This document shows, in pieces, positions 8,501-19,390 of a DNA stretch of 31,660 nt (position 1 is the first letter of the stretch; the number at the start of each line of letters is the position of its first letter). The stretch covers positions 1-31,660 of the forward strand of contig JAOXYB010027290.1 of assembly GCA_028565635.1 (NCBI GenBank), in the 5' to 3' direction. The DNA is from Phoronis ovalis (Eukaryota > Phoronida > Phoronidae). A program made the translations under genes and the position numbers. The notes beneath the pieces were generated by a model that searched no databases, was not told the DNA's origin, and worked only from the letters and a program-made list of their open reading frames with translations.

Positions 8501-11367
8501 ATTTGATTACCATACTTCTTAAAAATCCTTTGTGATTGCATCAAATTTTTGTTCAGACATGATCAGAACTTAACATGTAGTATTAACTTTCCATTGACAG
8601 ATGCTGTAGTACTATTGTTTTACCAAGTTTAAATTGCATTGTACATACTACTTTTTAATATAAATACACAATTTGAGCCAATGCTAGGTAATAAATATTC
8701 TACACAAATATTCTAGTGGAAGGGATATTGTTTTGGTAAGATTTTTTAAAATGCTTCTCAACATTAGAGTAGTATAGGGCAAGGTAGATCTCTTGTTATT
8801 TTTACTGTGTGAAATTGTGTGCACAGCAGCAGTTTTAAGTAAATTGTGATAGTAACACTTTGGCTAATTGTACTATTAGAAAATATTTGGCTAAGGATCT
8901 TGGTGTTTCTATGGCAATCCAATAACCCAGCAGGTGATTTCCAGTGTTTGTTGTTCTGTGGTTTTATATGAACTGATAAGATAATAGATTAAATATATCC
9001 TCTAGACAGTATGACATAACCATAAAGTATGCAAGGCTGGTGGATGCAGTAGGTTAGTTACTCTTCTTCAATAAAATGCAATACACATTGCAAAGTATGA
9101 TAGTAAACAGTTACTGATCTCTGATACTGATAATCAGATAAACCTGCTATATAGACTGTTTATTTTGGGCTTATAATGAAATACATATGTGATCTGTGTT
9201 GTATTCAAGAAATTTTTGTTTAGTATTTCACTTTATTTAGAAGTGTAATTTATTAACATAACGATTTATTAGTAACCACTTTCATGCATATATGTGTTTA
9301 TGTATATTTGCTAGGCTGTAAAGCTTTGTTGCAATTAATTTGCTCCTTAAGGATTCATTGGCTATACAGATAGATAATATAAATATTAAAATTATAAATC
9401 TCAAAACTCTGCCAAGGATAAAATAACCATCACTGATGAATTTAAGAGAACCCATGCATGGGTTCATGAAATGTCATGTACTTAAATGTCTTCAACAATT
9501 TGCAGGCAACTGTTAACTGATAGTAGTTGTAGGGCATTGATTCTGCAAATCTTGTGAATCCTGGATTAACTTGCCATCAAAATAATAAATTATATATTTA
9601 TTGCCGGTCATGTGTTGATTTTGTGGACATTTATGGGGTCCAATAAAAAGTGATGCTGTATTTATAAATTAAGTGCTGACAGTAATAGAACCCTTATTAT
9701 AAATAGGTATATATTTTTGAAGCCACTATACCTGCGTACATAGAAACGCAGACACAGAAACCACTTTCAGTTAGCATGAGAGAGAATACATTCAGACATA
9801 TTATGCAACATAATGTGTAATCTGTACAGAATATAGATGTAGCAGGTATTTTTAAAGGTTGTTTATCTCATTTATGCTTCATTTGTAATAATTTTTAGTA
9901 CAACTAGGTAATGCAACATAATACCAAGGAGTCCTAACAAAACAACAGGCAATGCAAGACAAAGCTTATATGATCTATGATTGACTGGCAGCTGGATGGA
10001 CAGGAAAAAATGTAAAACACTAAATGCTGATGCTGATTATAATTGTTTTCACAGATTGCCTATAGCATTCCAATACAGTTTCTGTTTGAGGAGCCTCCAA
10101 TATACATACACAAAGTACTAATACTGCTTTTACATACAAGATGTTTTTGTTGTGCATCAAATATCATGATTTTGTGTTTGTAGAATGTAAATCCATGAGA
10201 GTAATTTGATGGAAGAATCCTGTTTGCCTGATGACATTGTAAGGGTAGAAGAGTTGGCTTAGTATCAAACAAGTAGGGTTTGTGCATTTTTGTACTTGTA
10301 TAGGTTGATCAGCAAATCTATTTAAATCATGTTAAAGCACTTGTTAATGTCTCTTAAAATATTATACCTTTATACTTCCTTTCTGTGATTTAATACTTTG
10401 CTAGAGCTAGTTCATGTATCCCCTGTCATTTAGTTTCATTTCTGTGATAATTAGAACTCTCCCCTGTTTATCATATTTAGCCAGTAAGAATATGGTAATA
10501 ATATTCAACAGCAATTTCCTATTCAAATCTAAAACATGTAATGTTGTATAAGTAGCATCTATGAACTTTTGAAATTCCCAAGCATTTTGTGTGCCACATG
10601 CAGCTTTTTATTGTTTTCCCCCCAAGAGGATGAAGTTGCTGTTTTTCATTGTATCCCTGCAGTATATACACTCCCAGTATTTAAAGAACTTTTTAACAGA
10701 TATAATTACTTGGTGTTATTTCTGGAATCTTCTGATTACTTTTTTGCTATCTTAAGGTCTGCCTCCATGGTTCTCATGTTAAAAAGCTACTATATATTCC
10801 TTAAAATTCAATTTACAAAGAAAATATATTTAAAAAGAAAAAAATATCAGCGAATCACAATATTTTTTGGGTTACATACATGCACTGAAAACTTTATAAG
10901 GAAACCGACAGCGCCTTGTATACAAATGAGTATGCACGATTTATGGCCCACAGACAGGTACTTCACATAAATGTTATAATTCTTTAGTTAATAACCTTCT
11001 CATGCTATAATCTGGCCAAAATATCTAAAATATTTAAGAGCTTTTCAAGGAATTGAAGTTCCCATTCATTTTTAAAAGGGAGCTAACTATCATTTACAAG
11101 AGGTTTAATTCTTTTATGTTAATTTGGCTGCATATAGACATTCAATTTGAAATTGGAATAGAATCTGTCATGTGCAATATTGTTTAGCAGATGATGAGGA
11201 CTTGAAAATGTATAATTAATCGCAATGTTAACGGTTTATATTGAGAAACTTAACATATTTTAACTTGTATATAGTGTAATGACTAATCAGTCCTTGCAGA
11301 TCCTCATAACAAATAGCATGTATTGATCTTTTGTGTGTTTTCTAATTAGTTATTCTCAATTTTACAG
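5570..11367 (+). other. PEAK intron 1 (about 5.8 kb)
   Basis: AT-rich non-coding DNA between the putative first exon and the large coding exon. It holds a 16-bp tandem duplication (GGTGGGACATTGGTTC at 6213-6244) and many T/A runs. There are scattered short open frames without homology or codon bias. A 169-nt segment at 7343-7511 has splice-like ends (see findings). I recognise no TE family here. Confidence 0.55.
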
Positions 11368-11371
11368 CAAC

Positions 11372-14284
11372 ATGTCAGGGTGTGCTGACTTTCAAGAGAA
11401 TGCCTGGAGAAAGGATTTATGTTCAAATTGTTTAAAACATCGCCAGCTGCATGCTGTTACTACGTCTAATATCAAGTTGAAGCCACCAGCGTTGGAAAAA
11501 CCACAGTTGAGTGTGAAACCAGCTAGAGCTAAAGAACCAAATTTGTCTGATGTTAAACCAAAAGAAAACATAAATCGACTATCAAGATTTAATAAACATA
11601 ATGAACCAAAGAGCATTAAGCCTAAACTGTCTTCTAAGCCAGATATTTTAATTGTTGAGAAAAGTACTGCTGGTGTGTCTGAAAATAAAGAAAATGCAAC
11701 TGGTCACAAACCAAAAAACCTTGATGTCTACTTAAGAGATGAAAAGAAAAGAGAAAATGACACCCCCACAACTATTGACATTAGAGATAATTCTGCAACA
11801 GTATCAACTACAAAAATAGTTAGTGCAGTAAAATATGAATTACCTACTAAGACAGATACTTCAGTAAACTTGGACCTGAAAACAAAACTGCTTAGGAATG
11901 ACAAAGAAGTAAGCAGAAAGTCGAAAGAAAATAATAATAGTGATCATTATAAATCACCAGTGAAGCATACACAAAATTCAATAGAAAAATCACAAGAAGA
12001 TTCAAATAAAAAGGAGCGGAAACGATCAGTTGGGTTTGCTTCAGACCAACCTGTAATTATTGGTTATGACGGGGGAGTACACAGTTATAGTGATGAAGAG
12101 GATGAGGGAATGGAAGATGGCGATTCACCAAGAATTAGTTCTCCTTTAACAGAGGAAGAAAAAGAATTTGCTGCCGTCACTTTTGAAAATACAAAATGGA
12201 ATATGGACCCTGTGAATTTAACTAAAGAAAAGTCACCTGACTTATCTCCAAGAAGCAAAGAATTTGAGGATATTCATGATTTATTGTCATCTGGGAGGTT
12301 TAAAAATTATGAAAATCATTCTTCAAAAATATATGGCACATTTCCTACCCATGGTAGACGTGACAAACCCTTGAAGACATCACTATCAGCAATGTTTCGG
12401 TCTAATCCACTTGAAGATCTGAGACGGACTAGTGCTATTTTTAAGGATAACAAAGGAAGCGTGGAATCTTCCACCAGTTCTCAGGACTTTAGTGACCATT
12501 ATAAAACTCCGGTGTCTAGTAGAGAAATGACACCAGACTCTGACAAACTTAATGCAGTAGTTCCCGCTACTACCAGTCACTATAAAACTCAAACATCTAG
12601 TCGAGAACTAACACCAGATCCGGAATATTTTGTATTAGACCCTGAAACTCCTTCATCTCCAGTTTCTTCTCCCATGACAGGCACTATGCTAGATAATTGG
12701 AGTATGAGAGCACTTAGTCCAACAGAGCTTCTTCATCAAGAAGTGCCTGTTGAATTGTATCATCTGCGAACAGGTCCACGTCCTCACTTAGCTAAGCCAT
12801 ATAAGGTTGTTGATGTAGCTCCAGCAGACAAAGTTTTACCTTATACTATTGTTGATGTTAGTGCAAGTCTTCCAGAGAAATACCCTGATGCCTTGCCACC
12901 AGCTCTTCCAACTACTCCAGCTCCAGGAACTAATGACAGACCTGAATTCCCTCCACAAAAATCTGCCAAGACTAGTCCTGCTCATAAAACAGCATCTGCT
13001 AGTCATAGTATCGAAGGATCTCCAGTTCACCCAAGTCTTTCATCACAAAATCAACCAAAATCGGAATCTGACAAAAATGGTATCTATGAACCAGTTGGTG
13101 AGGCCAGAAATACCGAGGCACAAGAAAATATATGCACAACTGAAGATACGTTTACCAGGGATGATGTTGTTAGGCAATCTGGTGGTAAGACACCAGCTTT
13201 TGCGGCAAAAATGGCTGCAATAGCCTGCAATGTTGATTTTGGAAAGTCTAAACAAAAACGTCATGCACCCTCTCCCCCATCACCAGGTGGTGCTACAGTT
13301 GATGACAGCAAAATTAAGCCACCACCAAGGAAGCAAAAATTTGCAACAAGGTTAAACAGCCAGCAGAATTATACTACTGCTAAAGAACATAAAGTGGGAA
13401 GTCCTACCAGACCATGCTCACCCCCGTTAATATCTGGAAATGACGGTACAATGGAAAGTTTTTCAATTAACAAAGAGAATAAAAGTAAGAAAGCAAAATT
13501 TTCTTTGAAGAAATTCTTAAAATTTAATAAAAAGGATAGCGATAGTGAAGAAATGAACAGCAATCCAGGAACGTTATCTCCAGAACAAAAATATTTTGTC
13601 GAATCATGGCTAAATAAAAGTTTAGAAGAGCAACCATCAGACTCTGAAGAGGAGGTCTTCTCAAATAGCCATCAAGGTGAAGGTCAAGCATCACCTAAGA
13701 CAGGCAAACAAGAAAAAACAGAAATGAAGGATATCAGCTCTCCCTTATTGCTATTGGGTACAAGCAGAATAGAAATAACTGATATATACAATTCAGACAG
13801 CCAAGTGCTTGCTTCAAAAAGGCATGATGTATTACCTCAAAAGCTGTATTCTTCTAGTGGAGCACTTAAAGATGGACAATCTGTTGTTGCAACAGAATTA
13901 AATAATGCATTTCCTGCAGATTCATCCCAGAAAACAGGTAAAAAGTCACCTATTAAACGACCTCCTCCACCGCCACCTCCACCAGCATCTGCCAAACCAT
14001 CCATTGCTGCACTCAGAGCTTCTGTTTCAGACAATGATGATGCCAAGCATGACAAATCAGCAAATTTTCATGACATGGAATCTAAGATATCTCAGAAAAG
14101 TAAGGACTCAAATACCCAATCCACTGGAACAAAGCTGAAGAGAGGAAATATGATCAATGGAGAAATGAAGAAACCTCAACCACCGCCTCCTCCCAAGGAT
14201 ATTAGATCAAGGTCATCTACTCTTGGAGCTATTCCTGTGACTACAAAAACCAAACCAAAAGCACCACAACCAAAACCTTTTAGG
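11372..14284 (+). CDS. PEAK coding exon 1 (971 codons, disordered scaffold region)
   Basis: Preceded by acceptor TTTTACAG|CAACATG, with A at -3. The donor is CCTTTTAGG|GTAAAT on a codon boundary, so the residues read past it (VNILATIVSSV then stop) are intron. The exon is rich in Ser, Lys, Glu and Pro. Three similar blocks of type HYK[ST]P/TQ...SRE[ML]TPD (DHYKTPVSSREMTPD, SHYKTQTSSRELTPD, and a shorter DHYKSPV) suggest an internal repeat. There is a basic patch KKAKFSLKKFLKFNKK near residues 704-720, and Tyr572 lies in GIYEPVG. Confidence 0.92.
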
Positions 14285-17200
14285 GTAAATATATTAGCCA
14301 CTATAGTATCATCTGTATGAAATTAATTTAAGCAGTACTGTAATTCTTGAGTGTCTATACCTTTGCAGTTTACTGTTGTTAAAAATATATTATACATTGA
14401 TTTCTCTATATAAGAAAGAAATTCTGCGAGAGTAGCTCTTGAATAAAGTGACATGGATCTCTTGTCTATTTTGCTTGTTATCAATAACTGGTGTTCATAT
14501 ACCATACTAATTACCTGTCTATTTATTAAAATTAATCTGTCTCTTAGGCCAGTACCACAGAAGTTCAGCAAGCAAAGAATCATCTTTCAAAGCATGGTAG
14601 AAGTAATACTGTGTCCGAAGGAATGCTTCCAGATCAGCACAATCAGCATGGTATGCTATTTTGTAAAATTTGCTTTGCTCTAGTCTTACATTATATCAAA
14701 ATGTTTGCATGTATCACACTTATGTAATAACAGGGATACTGTCTGCCAGTTTCCAGTATTACATGTAAGCTGGATACCTTGCTTTTATGTCACCGCACTC
14801 ATAGACTGATATAAGATTATTTTGATTCAGATGACGAACCATATGATGACATCAATAGTGCAGATGAGTTAGATCCCGACTATCCTACCATCCCACCACC
14901 TGCAGTTCCCATTGAAAATCATTATGAGGCAGTCACTCCACCTATCATTACAGAACAGCCTAGTCTACAGAAGGAAAACAATGTTTATGATTTGGTTGGT
15001 GCTTCAGGGTCAGAGGCTAATACTGGTAAGTTACTGACTGTCCTTGATTTCAAGTAACATAAAAAAGGCAGGATATCAGACCTGCCAACTCATCCATTCT
15101 CCTTGACGTATTTTTATTAGAAAATTATTTAATTTTTTATATAATTTAGGTTATAATTGCTCACTTTAAGATCATTGATTGTTTTCAGCTGTGTGATATA
15201 GCTGATTTAGATTTAATGCAAAAACTTGTTCTTCACTAATTTGGTAAAGTGGCTGTAGACATTACATAAAATGCTTTTGTGTTTGTAATTGCTTGCCAGT
15301 TACAGCTGCTGTTGTCGGATTAAATTAAAGATAGCTGGCAACAAAAGCGAAATACAAGTGCACTGCACATTGTGATGCCAGAGTTGCACATTGTCAATGC
15401 AAACTGTACTACCATAGAATTGGCTGTTATCCAATGTTCATTTTAAATGAATGGTTGTTTCATTGTAGCATCAACAAGTACCAGTGTGGGGTCAACGCTC
15501 GAAGGCTATTTGGAGCCAGTAGTCACTGTTACCAAGGACTCCATGAAGCACATTGAGAAACAGTTGAAACGACACAGCAGAGAGATGGAAATAGCTGAGG
15601 CGCAGAGTAAGGTGTGTACAACTGTGCTTGAGGTATTTTTGAATCTCTGTTAATAAGAGGACTGCAAAGATTGATGATACCAGACGAGCTGATCCTGCTG
15701 TATCTATTAGCTTTTAATTCATACCTCTACATGCTTAATATTATTCAGTAGTTAAACTGCAAGCAGCAATAGACTATTTGCATGCACTTGAGGGTGCTAC
15801 AGTCAGACCCTTTCAATACTGGCATCCTTTAGTTATACACAAAACTTGTTTTATTTTTGTCTGTAGAAAAGCTTTAACCGGTGAAAATTTAACAAACTAA
15901 ACATATATTAATAAATAGTTGTTTATGTGTTGATATGGTCACAAAAAGGAGGGTATTTCTTAGATCATAGAACAAGAAGATTTGTTTTGGTTTTGGCTCA
16001 GCATGCGAAGGATGCATTTTGTGAATGAATCGCATGAGTGCACGCAGAACTACCTCATTGTTCATATACAGAATGTGACATACTGGGATCGTTTGGGTCT
16101 GAGACTGGTGGCTCCACCAAGTGCATGCAAATAGTCTATTGACTACTGATATTCACTTGGTGCTGCCACTGGTTGCAAAAAAAAGTTCCCACAATTCTGT
16201 GTTTTGTGAATGAATTGTGTGAGCACATGGAGAACTGTGTGATTGTTCATTTACGAGACATGGAATTATGGTAATGTATGGGTTCATGACTGAGTGTATG
16301 CAAATAGTCTATCTCAGACTTGTGGTCTGAATGTGGTACATTTGTAAGGTACAAATGTGGGAGTTTTGATAAAAGCAACTTTTAAAGTATAGAAAGTACT
16401 GGTTTATCCTTTGTATTACTAATGTATTTCAAAGTCAAATAATGACACTTGTTTCTGTGAGGCTGTCAGCATTGTGTTTTAATCAACATGTATGTAACAT
16501 TTTTAGCCATTTCTTGAGGTGCCAGAAACAACACTTGCTAATGAGGCCAATTCATCAGATCAGCCAGTACCCATGCCTAGAAAAAGATCAAGGTCAAGAA
16601 CTAGAATCTCAGAATCGGAATCTAATAACCAGAGTAAAAGTTTGGAGACGCCTAGTGGTCCTAGCAATCCCTATGTGTTAGTGTGGAAAAAAGACTCTGG
16701 AATGACACAAACCACATCTGAAAGTGGCAGGAATGAACATGGGCACATGCAAATGAGTGAAGGAGATAGCATAAATTCTCAAAATCAGAATTTGACTGGT
16801 GAGACAAAAACTTTAAAAATACAAGACGTAGCTGTGAATAAACCTAAGAATGACACTGAAAGTTTAGTGCTAGATACCTTACACGAAATGACTAGTATAA
16901 ATGTGCACACACTAACGCAGCTGCTGGAAGACATGAGGTATCAATGTGCCAAACGCAGTAAACTCATCATTGAACTACCACGGGATCTGGACTATGGAGA
17001 TTTTGCATTAATAGATGAAATGCCCGTGCTAATATCTAGTCATGCTGTCTTCTACAGAGCTGTTCACAAAGACACTGAGAAACCCTTTGTACTGTTGGTG
17101 AGTATGCAAAATTGTATTAGCTTTGGATGTATGGTCTCAGATATGATGAGGTGTATATATATTTCAACCTATGTTTCAGGAATTAAAATGAGGAGATAGA

Positions 17201-18344
17201 CATATAAAAGTATACATTTTTAAAAAGTTAATACTCGAAACTTTGCAAATCCTGAGGTTAAATATTTTAAATACAATCATTTTTGGGGAATTTTTTTTTT
17301 CGAATTTTAATTTTCAAAAAACTGTAAGTCTAAAACAAATATTAAAAGTTAGATCAAAATCAGCAAAATTCTGATATTTAAACTTTAAAAATTCAAAAGT
17401 TTTAAACGAAACAAAATTTGAGATGCAGTTTTGTAGATCTATATTTTAAGATAATTTTAGCCAAGTTTCAGGTATGTAGATTTAAGACAATATTTCTTCC
17501 CAAAATAATGCAACTGCTCATAGTCTGTTGCCTTTTATTCCTTGTTGCTGTATTTCAGATATCAGTCAGACATAGTTCTACCACAGCATGGAGTATAATA
17601 TCAACATCTGGTACAAGTATTCAACTGCCAAGTTTTACTAGTTGGATTCCAAATGATCTTATACCCATTGATATCCAGGACTTGGCAACAACTCAAAGAA
17701 ATGGTGACATGCAGTATGCTCATTTAACTGTTGTTCCTGGAGATAATGTTCAGCTGTTGGACACATATTCTCGTGATATTATGAAATGCAAGGATGACAC
17801 AGAAAAAACAATTGCTAAATTTGTTCTTCAGTGTGTGACAATGTTTTTGGATTTGCATAAAAAGAAATGTTTACCAGCAAATTTTGAAGATATAATACTT
17901 GCTGGAAATTCAAGAATTAACGAAATGCCAGTAATGGCAATTGGTGCACAAATGGATGTACAATGTTCAGGTTTAAGTACAGACAACACATTCCAAAAAC
18001 TCATGACGGAGTTATGTTTAAATATTAAACCAGTTGTGTCAAATGACTTTAAAGTTCTTCCTATTATATTTGCTATATTAAGTGTTTGTGATGTTCCAAA
18101 TGTTGAAAGTGCAAAAAATGTTTTGGGGTGCTACTTATGGGGACCAGATAGGTTTGAATGTGAAAGATGTTTAAAATGTGATAACGATTCAGAAGCTGTG
18201 GAAATGTGGATTGATGTTCAGAGAACAAAATTAATTGGTGAGATTGCTTTAAATAAACGCAACATTGATACCGCTAATGTGAAATTTGTATGTTGTGCAA
18301 ATGTGAAGGAAATTCTTAATGCAATGAAAGTGTTATACTTGTAA
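11372..18344 (+). CDS. PEAK1: PEAK-family (PEAK1/PRAG1-like) scaffold pseudokinase, 6 coding exons, 1576 aa
   Basis: Exons are 11372-14284, 14548-14650, 14831-15025, 15469-15611, 16507-17097 and 17559-18344. All junctions are GT/AG, phases agree, and there is one stop. The N-terminus MSGCADFQENAW..C..C aligns position by position with PEAK1: C4, W12, C17 and C20 are all shared. The middle contains the PEAK1 hallmark pair PYKVVDV / PYTIVDVSA (476-482, 490-498). Proline tracts (864-871, 935-941) and several Tyr motifs look like SH3 and SH2 ligands. The C-terminus (about 1237-1576) is the pseudokinase with the helical dimerisation module, recognisable by SAKNVLGCYLWGP (LWGP 1508-1511) and MWIDVQRTKL (W1532). 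Known for the family: catalytically dead scaffolds recruiting Grb2, Shc, Crk and 14-3-3 to control actin and migration. The kinase core is shorter and more degenerate than in vertebrates. Human PEAK1 is 1746 and PRAG1 1406 residues. Invertebrate single-copy status (PEAK1 versus PRAG1 orthology) is unresolved. Confidence 0.92.
14548..14650 (+). CDS. PEAK coding exon 2
   Basis: Acceptor CTGTCTCTTAG, donor CATG|GTATGC, phase 1 end. It encodes ASTTEVQQAKNHLSKHGRSN and then TVSEGMLPDQHNQH. No domain; accepted because phase and splice sites join its neighbours without a frameshift. Confidence 0.8.
14831..15025 (+). CDS. PEAK coding exon 3 (tyrosine-motif cluster)
   Basis: Acceptor TTGATTCAG, donor ACTG|GTAAGT. 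An acidic segment carries four tyrosines in short motifs: EPYDDI (Y1010), PDYPTIPPP (Y1023), NHYEAV (Y1037) and NVYDLV (Y1058). These look like candidate phosphotyrosine sites for SH2 or PTB adaptors, the known business of PEAK scaffolds. The kinases and partners are inference. Confidence 0.85.
15469..15611 (+). CDS. PEAK coding exon 4
   Basis: Acceptor TTCATTGTAG, donor AAG|GTGTGT. It encodes TSTSVGSTLEGYLEPVVTVT and then a charged, probably helical stretch (MKHIEKQLKRHSREMEIAEA). Phase 0 at the end. Downstream open reading into the intron is not coding. Confidence 0.82.
15767..16312. repeat. Inverted-repeat element with a duplicated right end
   Basis: In PEAK intron 4. The left end 15767-15790 (CAATAGACTATTTGCATGCA + CTTG) is matched in inverted orientation at 16117-16141 and again, weaker, at about 16293-16312. 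The two right halves are direct repeats: TTTTGTGAATGAATCGCATGAG ... CTCATTGTTCAT near 16016-16060, and TTTTGTGAATGAATTGTGTGAG ... GTGATTGTTCAT near 16203-16250. Non-coding MITE-like unit with a partial tandem duplication. Confidence 0.7.
16507..17097 (+). CDS. PEAK coding exon 5 (linker and start of the pseudokinase)
   Basis: Acceptor ACATTTTTAG, donor CTGTTG|GTGAGT; 197 codons in phase 0. It begins PFLEVPETTLANEANSSDQP, passes an RKRSRSRTR basic patch, and then (from residue 1237) a helix SLVLDTLHEMTSINVHTLTQ. The N-lobe follows: DYGDFALIDEMPVLISSHAV and FYRAVHKDTEKPFVLLV. The strand where a kinase keeps VAIK reads PFVLLV, so the ATP-anchoring lysine is absent at the expected place. Confidence 0.87.
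17098..17558 (+). other. PEAK intron 5, very A/T-rich
   Basis: The stretch 17215-17450 is almost purely A/T with long T and A runs. No exon is seen inside. Joining exons 5 and 6 directly keeps phase 0. Confidence 0.6.
17559..18344 (+). CDS. PEAK coding exon 6 (pseudokinase C-lobe and dimerisation helices)
   Basis: Acceptor GCTGTATTTCAG|ATATCAG, ends at TAA 18342-18344. FVLQCVTMFLDLHKKK followed by CLPANFEDIILAG (1416-1431) occupies the catalytic-loop position. No HRD- or HxD-like motif and no DFG or APE motif can be found after it. The tail SAKNVLGCYLWGP..MWIDVQRTKL..FVCCANVKEILNAMKVL matches the family's C-terminal helices used for homo- and hetero-dimers. Confidence 0.9.
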   Translation: MSVRHSSTTAWSIISTSGTSIQLPSFTSWIPNDLIPIDIQDLATTQRNGDMQYAHLTVVPGDNVQLLDTYSRDIMKCKDDTEKTIAKFVLQCVTMFLDLHKKKCLPANFEDIILAGNSRINEMPVMAIGAQMDVQCSGLSTDNTFQKLMTELCLNIKPVVSNDFKVLPIIFAILSVCDVPNVESAKNVLGCYLWGPDRFECERCLKCDNDSEAVEMWIDVQRTKLIGEIALNKRNIDTANVKFVCCANVKEILNAMKVLYL

Positions 18345-19249
18345 CTGCCAATTTTCTTTAACAGTATTTTTATTTCTGATCAATGTAATGAATAATCTGA
18401 TATTGATGTCATATTATAAAACTGGGTTATTGATGCTTTCAGATTTATTTTGCAAGTACAATCTCATTGCTTATCTCATTTTGTACTTCGGATATTCAAA
18501 AATGTAGGCATTTAGTAGTTTAATTCTGAAAGTAGAAAATAGAATATGTTGTTTCCACATTTCGTGCATAGCTGTTTTGCAGAGTCGGCTATATTATATA
18601 TGTAACAACTTGAACAGACTCAATTATCTACCTGTCTGACATTGTTCATGAATCACTTTATTATCTTACAATTAGGTTGTTTTAGCATACCTTATAACAT
18701 TTATCTCACTTTGCTAAGAATATTCTTGGTAAGTATGTGTACAGGTAGGAGTTTGTTGTTTTCACATACAAAAAAATACTTTAAAGAATATTGAATGTAA
18801 AAAACTTCATAACTTTACTATAGAATGTAAATGTTGTCTGTATATGTACATAAATGCACTGTTGTTTGTGTTAAATATAAAACTCATAATATAATTAGAA
18901 TGTAGTATTGTCCGTTTCATATAGATATGTATATACAGTCAATCAGTAATTGTAAGATATTTTTTTCTTAAAAAATAGTGCAAAGCACACAGTTACAGTC
19001 AGAGGAATACATTTATCTCGCATTGTTTCATGAGTTGTGGCCACCAGATGGCTGCATTGTGATTCCCACAGTACACACTGAAAATCCAGGCGAAAATATA
19101 CTTAAAAGTCTTAAGTATTTTAGATATTAAGTGTAGAAAAAACAACACCTTTACCATTTAACTATATTTCTCTATTAATAACTTACTAATCATGTACTAT
19201 ATTAAAAAAAAAAAAATTATCGTAGTTCCTAGGCGACACCTCATTAGAC
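18345..19249 (+). other. PEAK 3' UTR / short intergenic spacer
   Basis: About 0.9 kb between the PEAK stop and the next first exon. No canonical AATAAA is visible. ATATAAA (near 18875) and ATTAAA followed by a 13-A run (19201) are the nearest candidate polyadenylation signals. Nothing else is recognised. Confidence 0.45.
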
Positions 19250-19390
19250 AATATCACATTCACCTCTAGCCTCATTTTGAATGTTTCACAGAATTCGAAA
19301 GAAGCGCGAGAGAAAGAAGTGTTTGTAATCCGCCGGGTTTGTAAGTTGCTCAGTGAACTTGCTAAGTTTAATTCTCAATCTACGTTGCAG
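19250..19390 (+). other. Probable non-coding first exon of the LHFPL2 gene
   Basis: A patch with CpGs (GAAGCGCGAGAG, AATCCGCCGGGTT) that ends in an excellent donor TTGCAG|GTAAGG at 19390/19391. It stands out from the AT-rich surroundings. Position and strand fit the 5' UTR of the downstream LHFPL2 gene, whose coding exon has its own acceptor at 24495. The start site is approximate. An acceptor-like TGTTTCACAG at 19291 leaves open that this is an internal UTR exon. Confidence 0.5.

Noticed and set aside
10569-10970. 133-codon open frame on the plus strand in the PEAK intron
   Set aside because: No recognisable domain, biased to Phe, Ile, Leu and Lys as expected from AT-rich DNA, and it sits in an intron with no splice support.
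14285-14320. Continuation of PEAK exon 1 into VNILATIVSSV and a stop
   Set aside because: The donor AGG|GTAAAT ends the exon on a codon boundary, and the next five exons continue in phase to the conserved pseudokinase.
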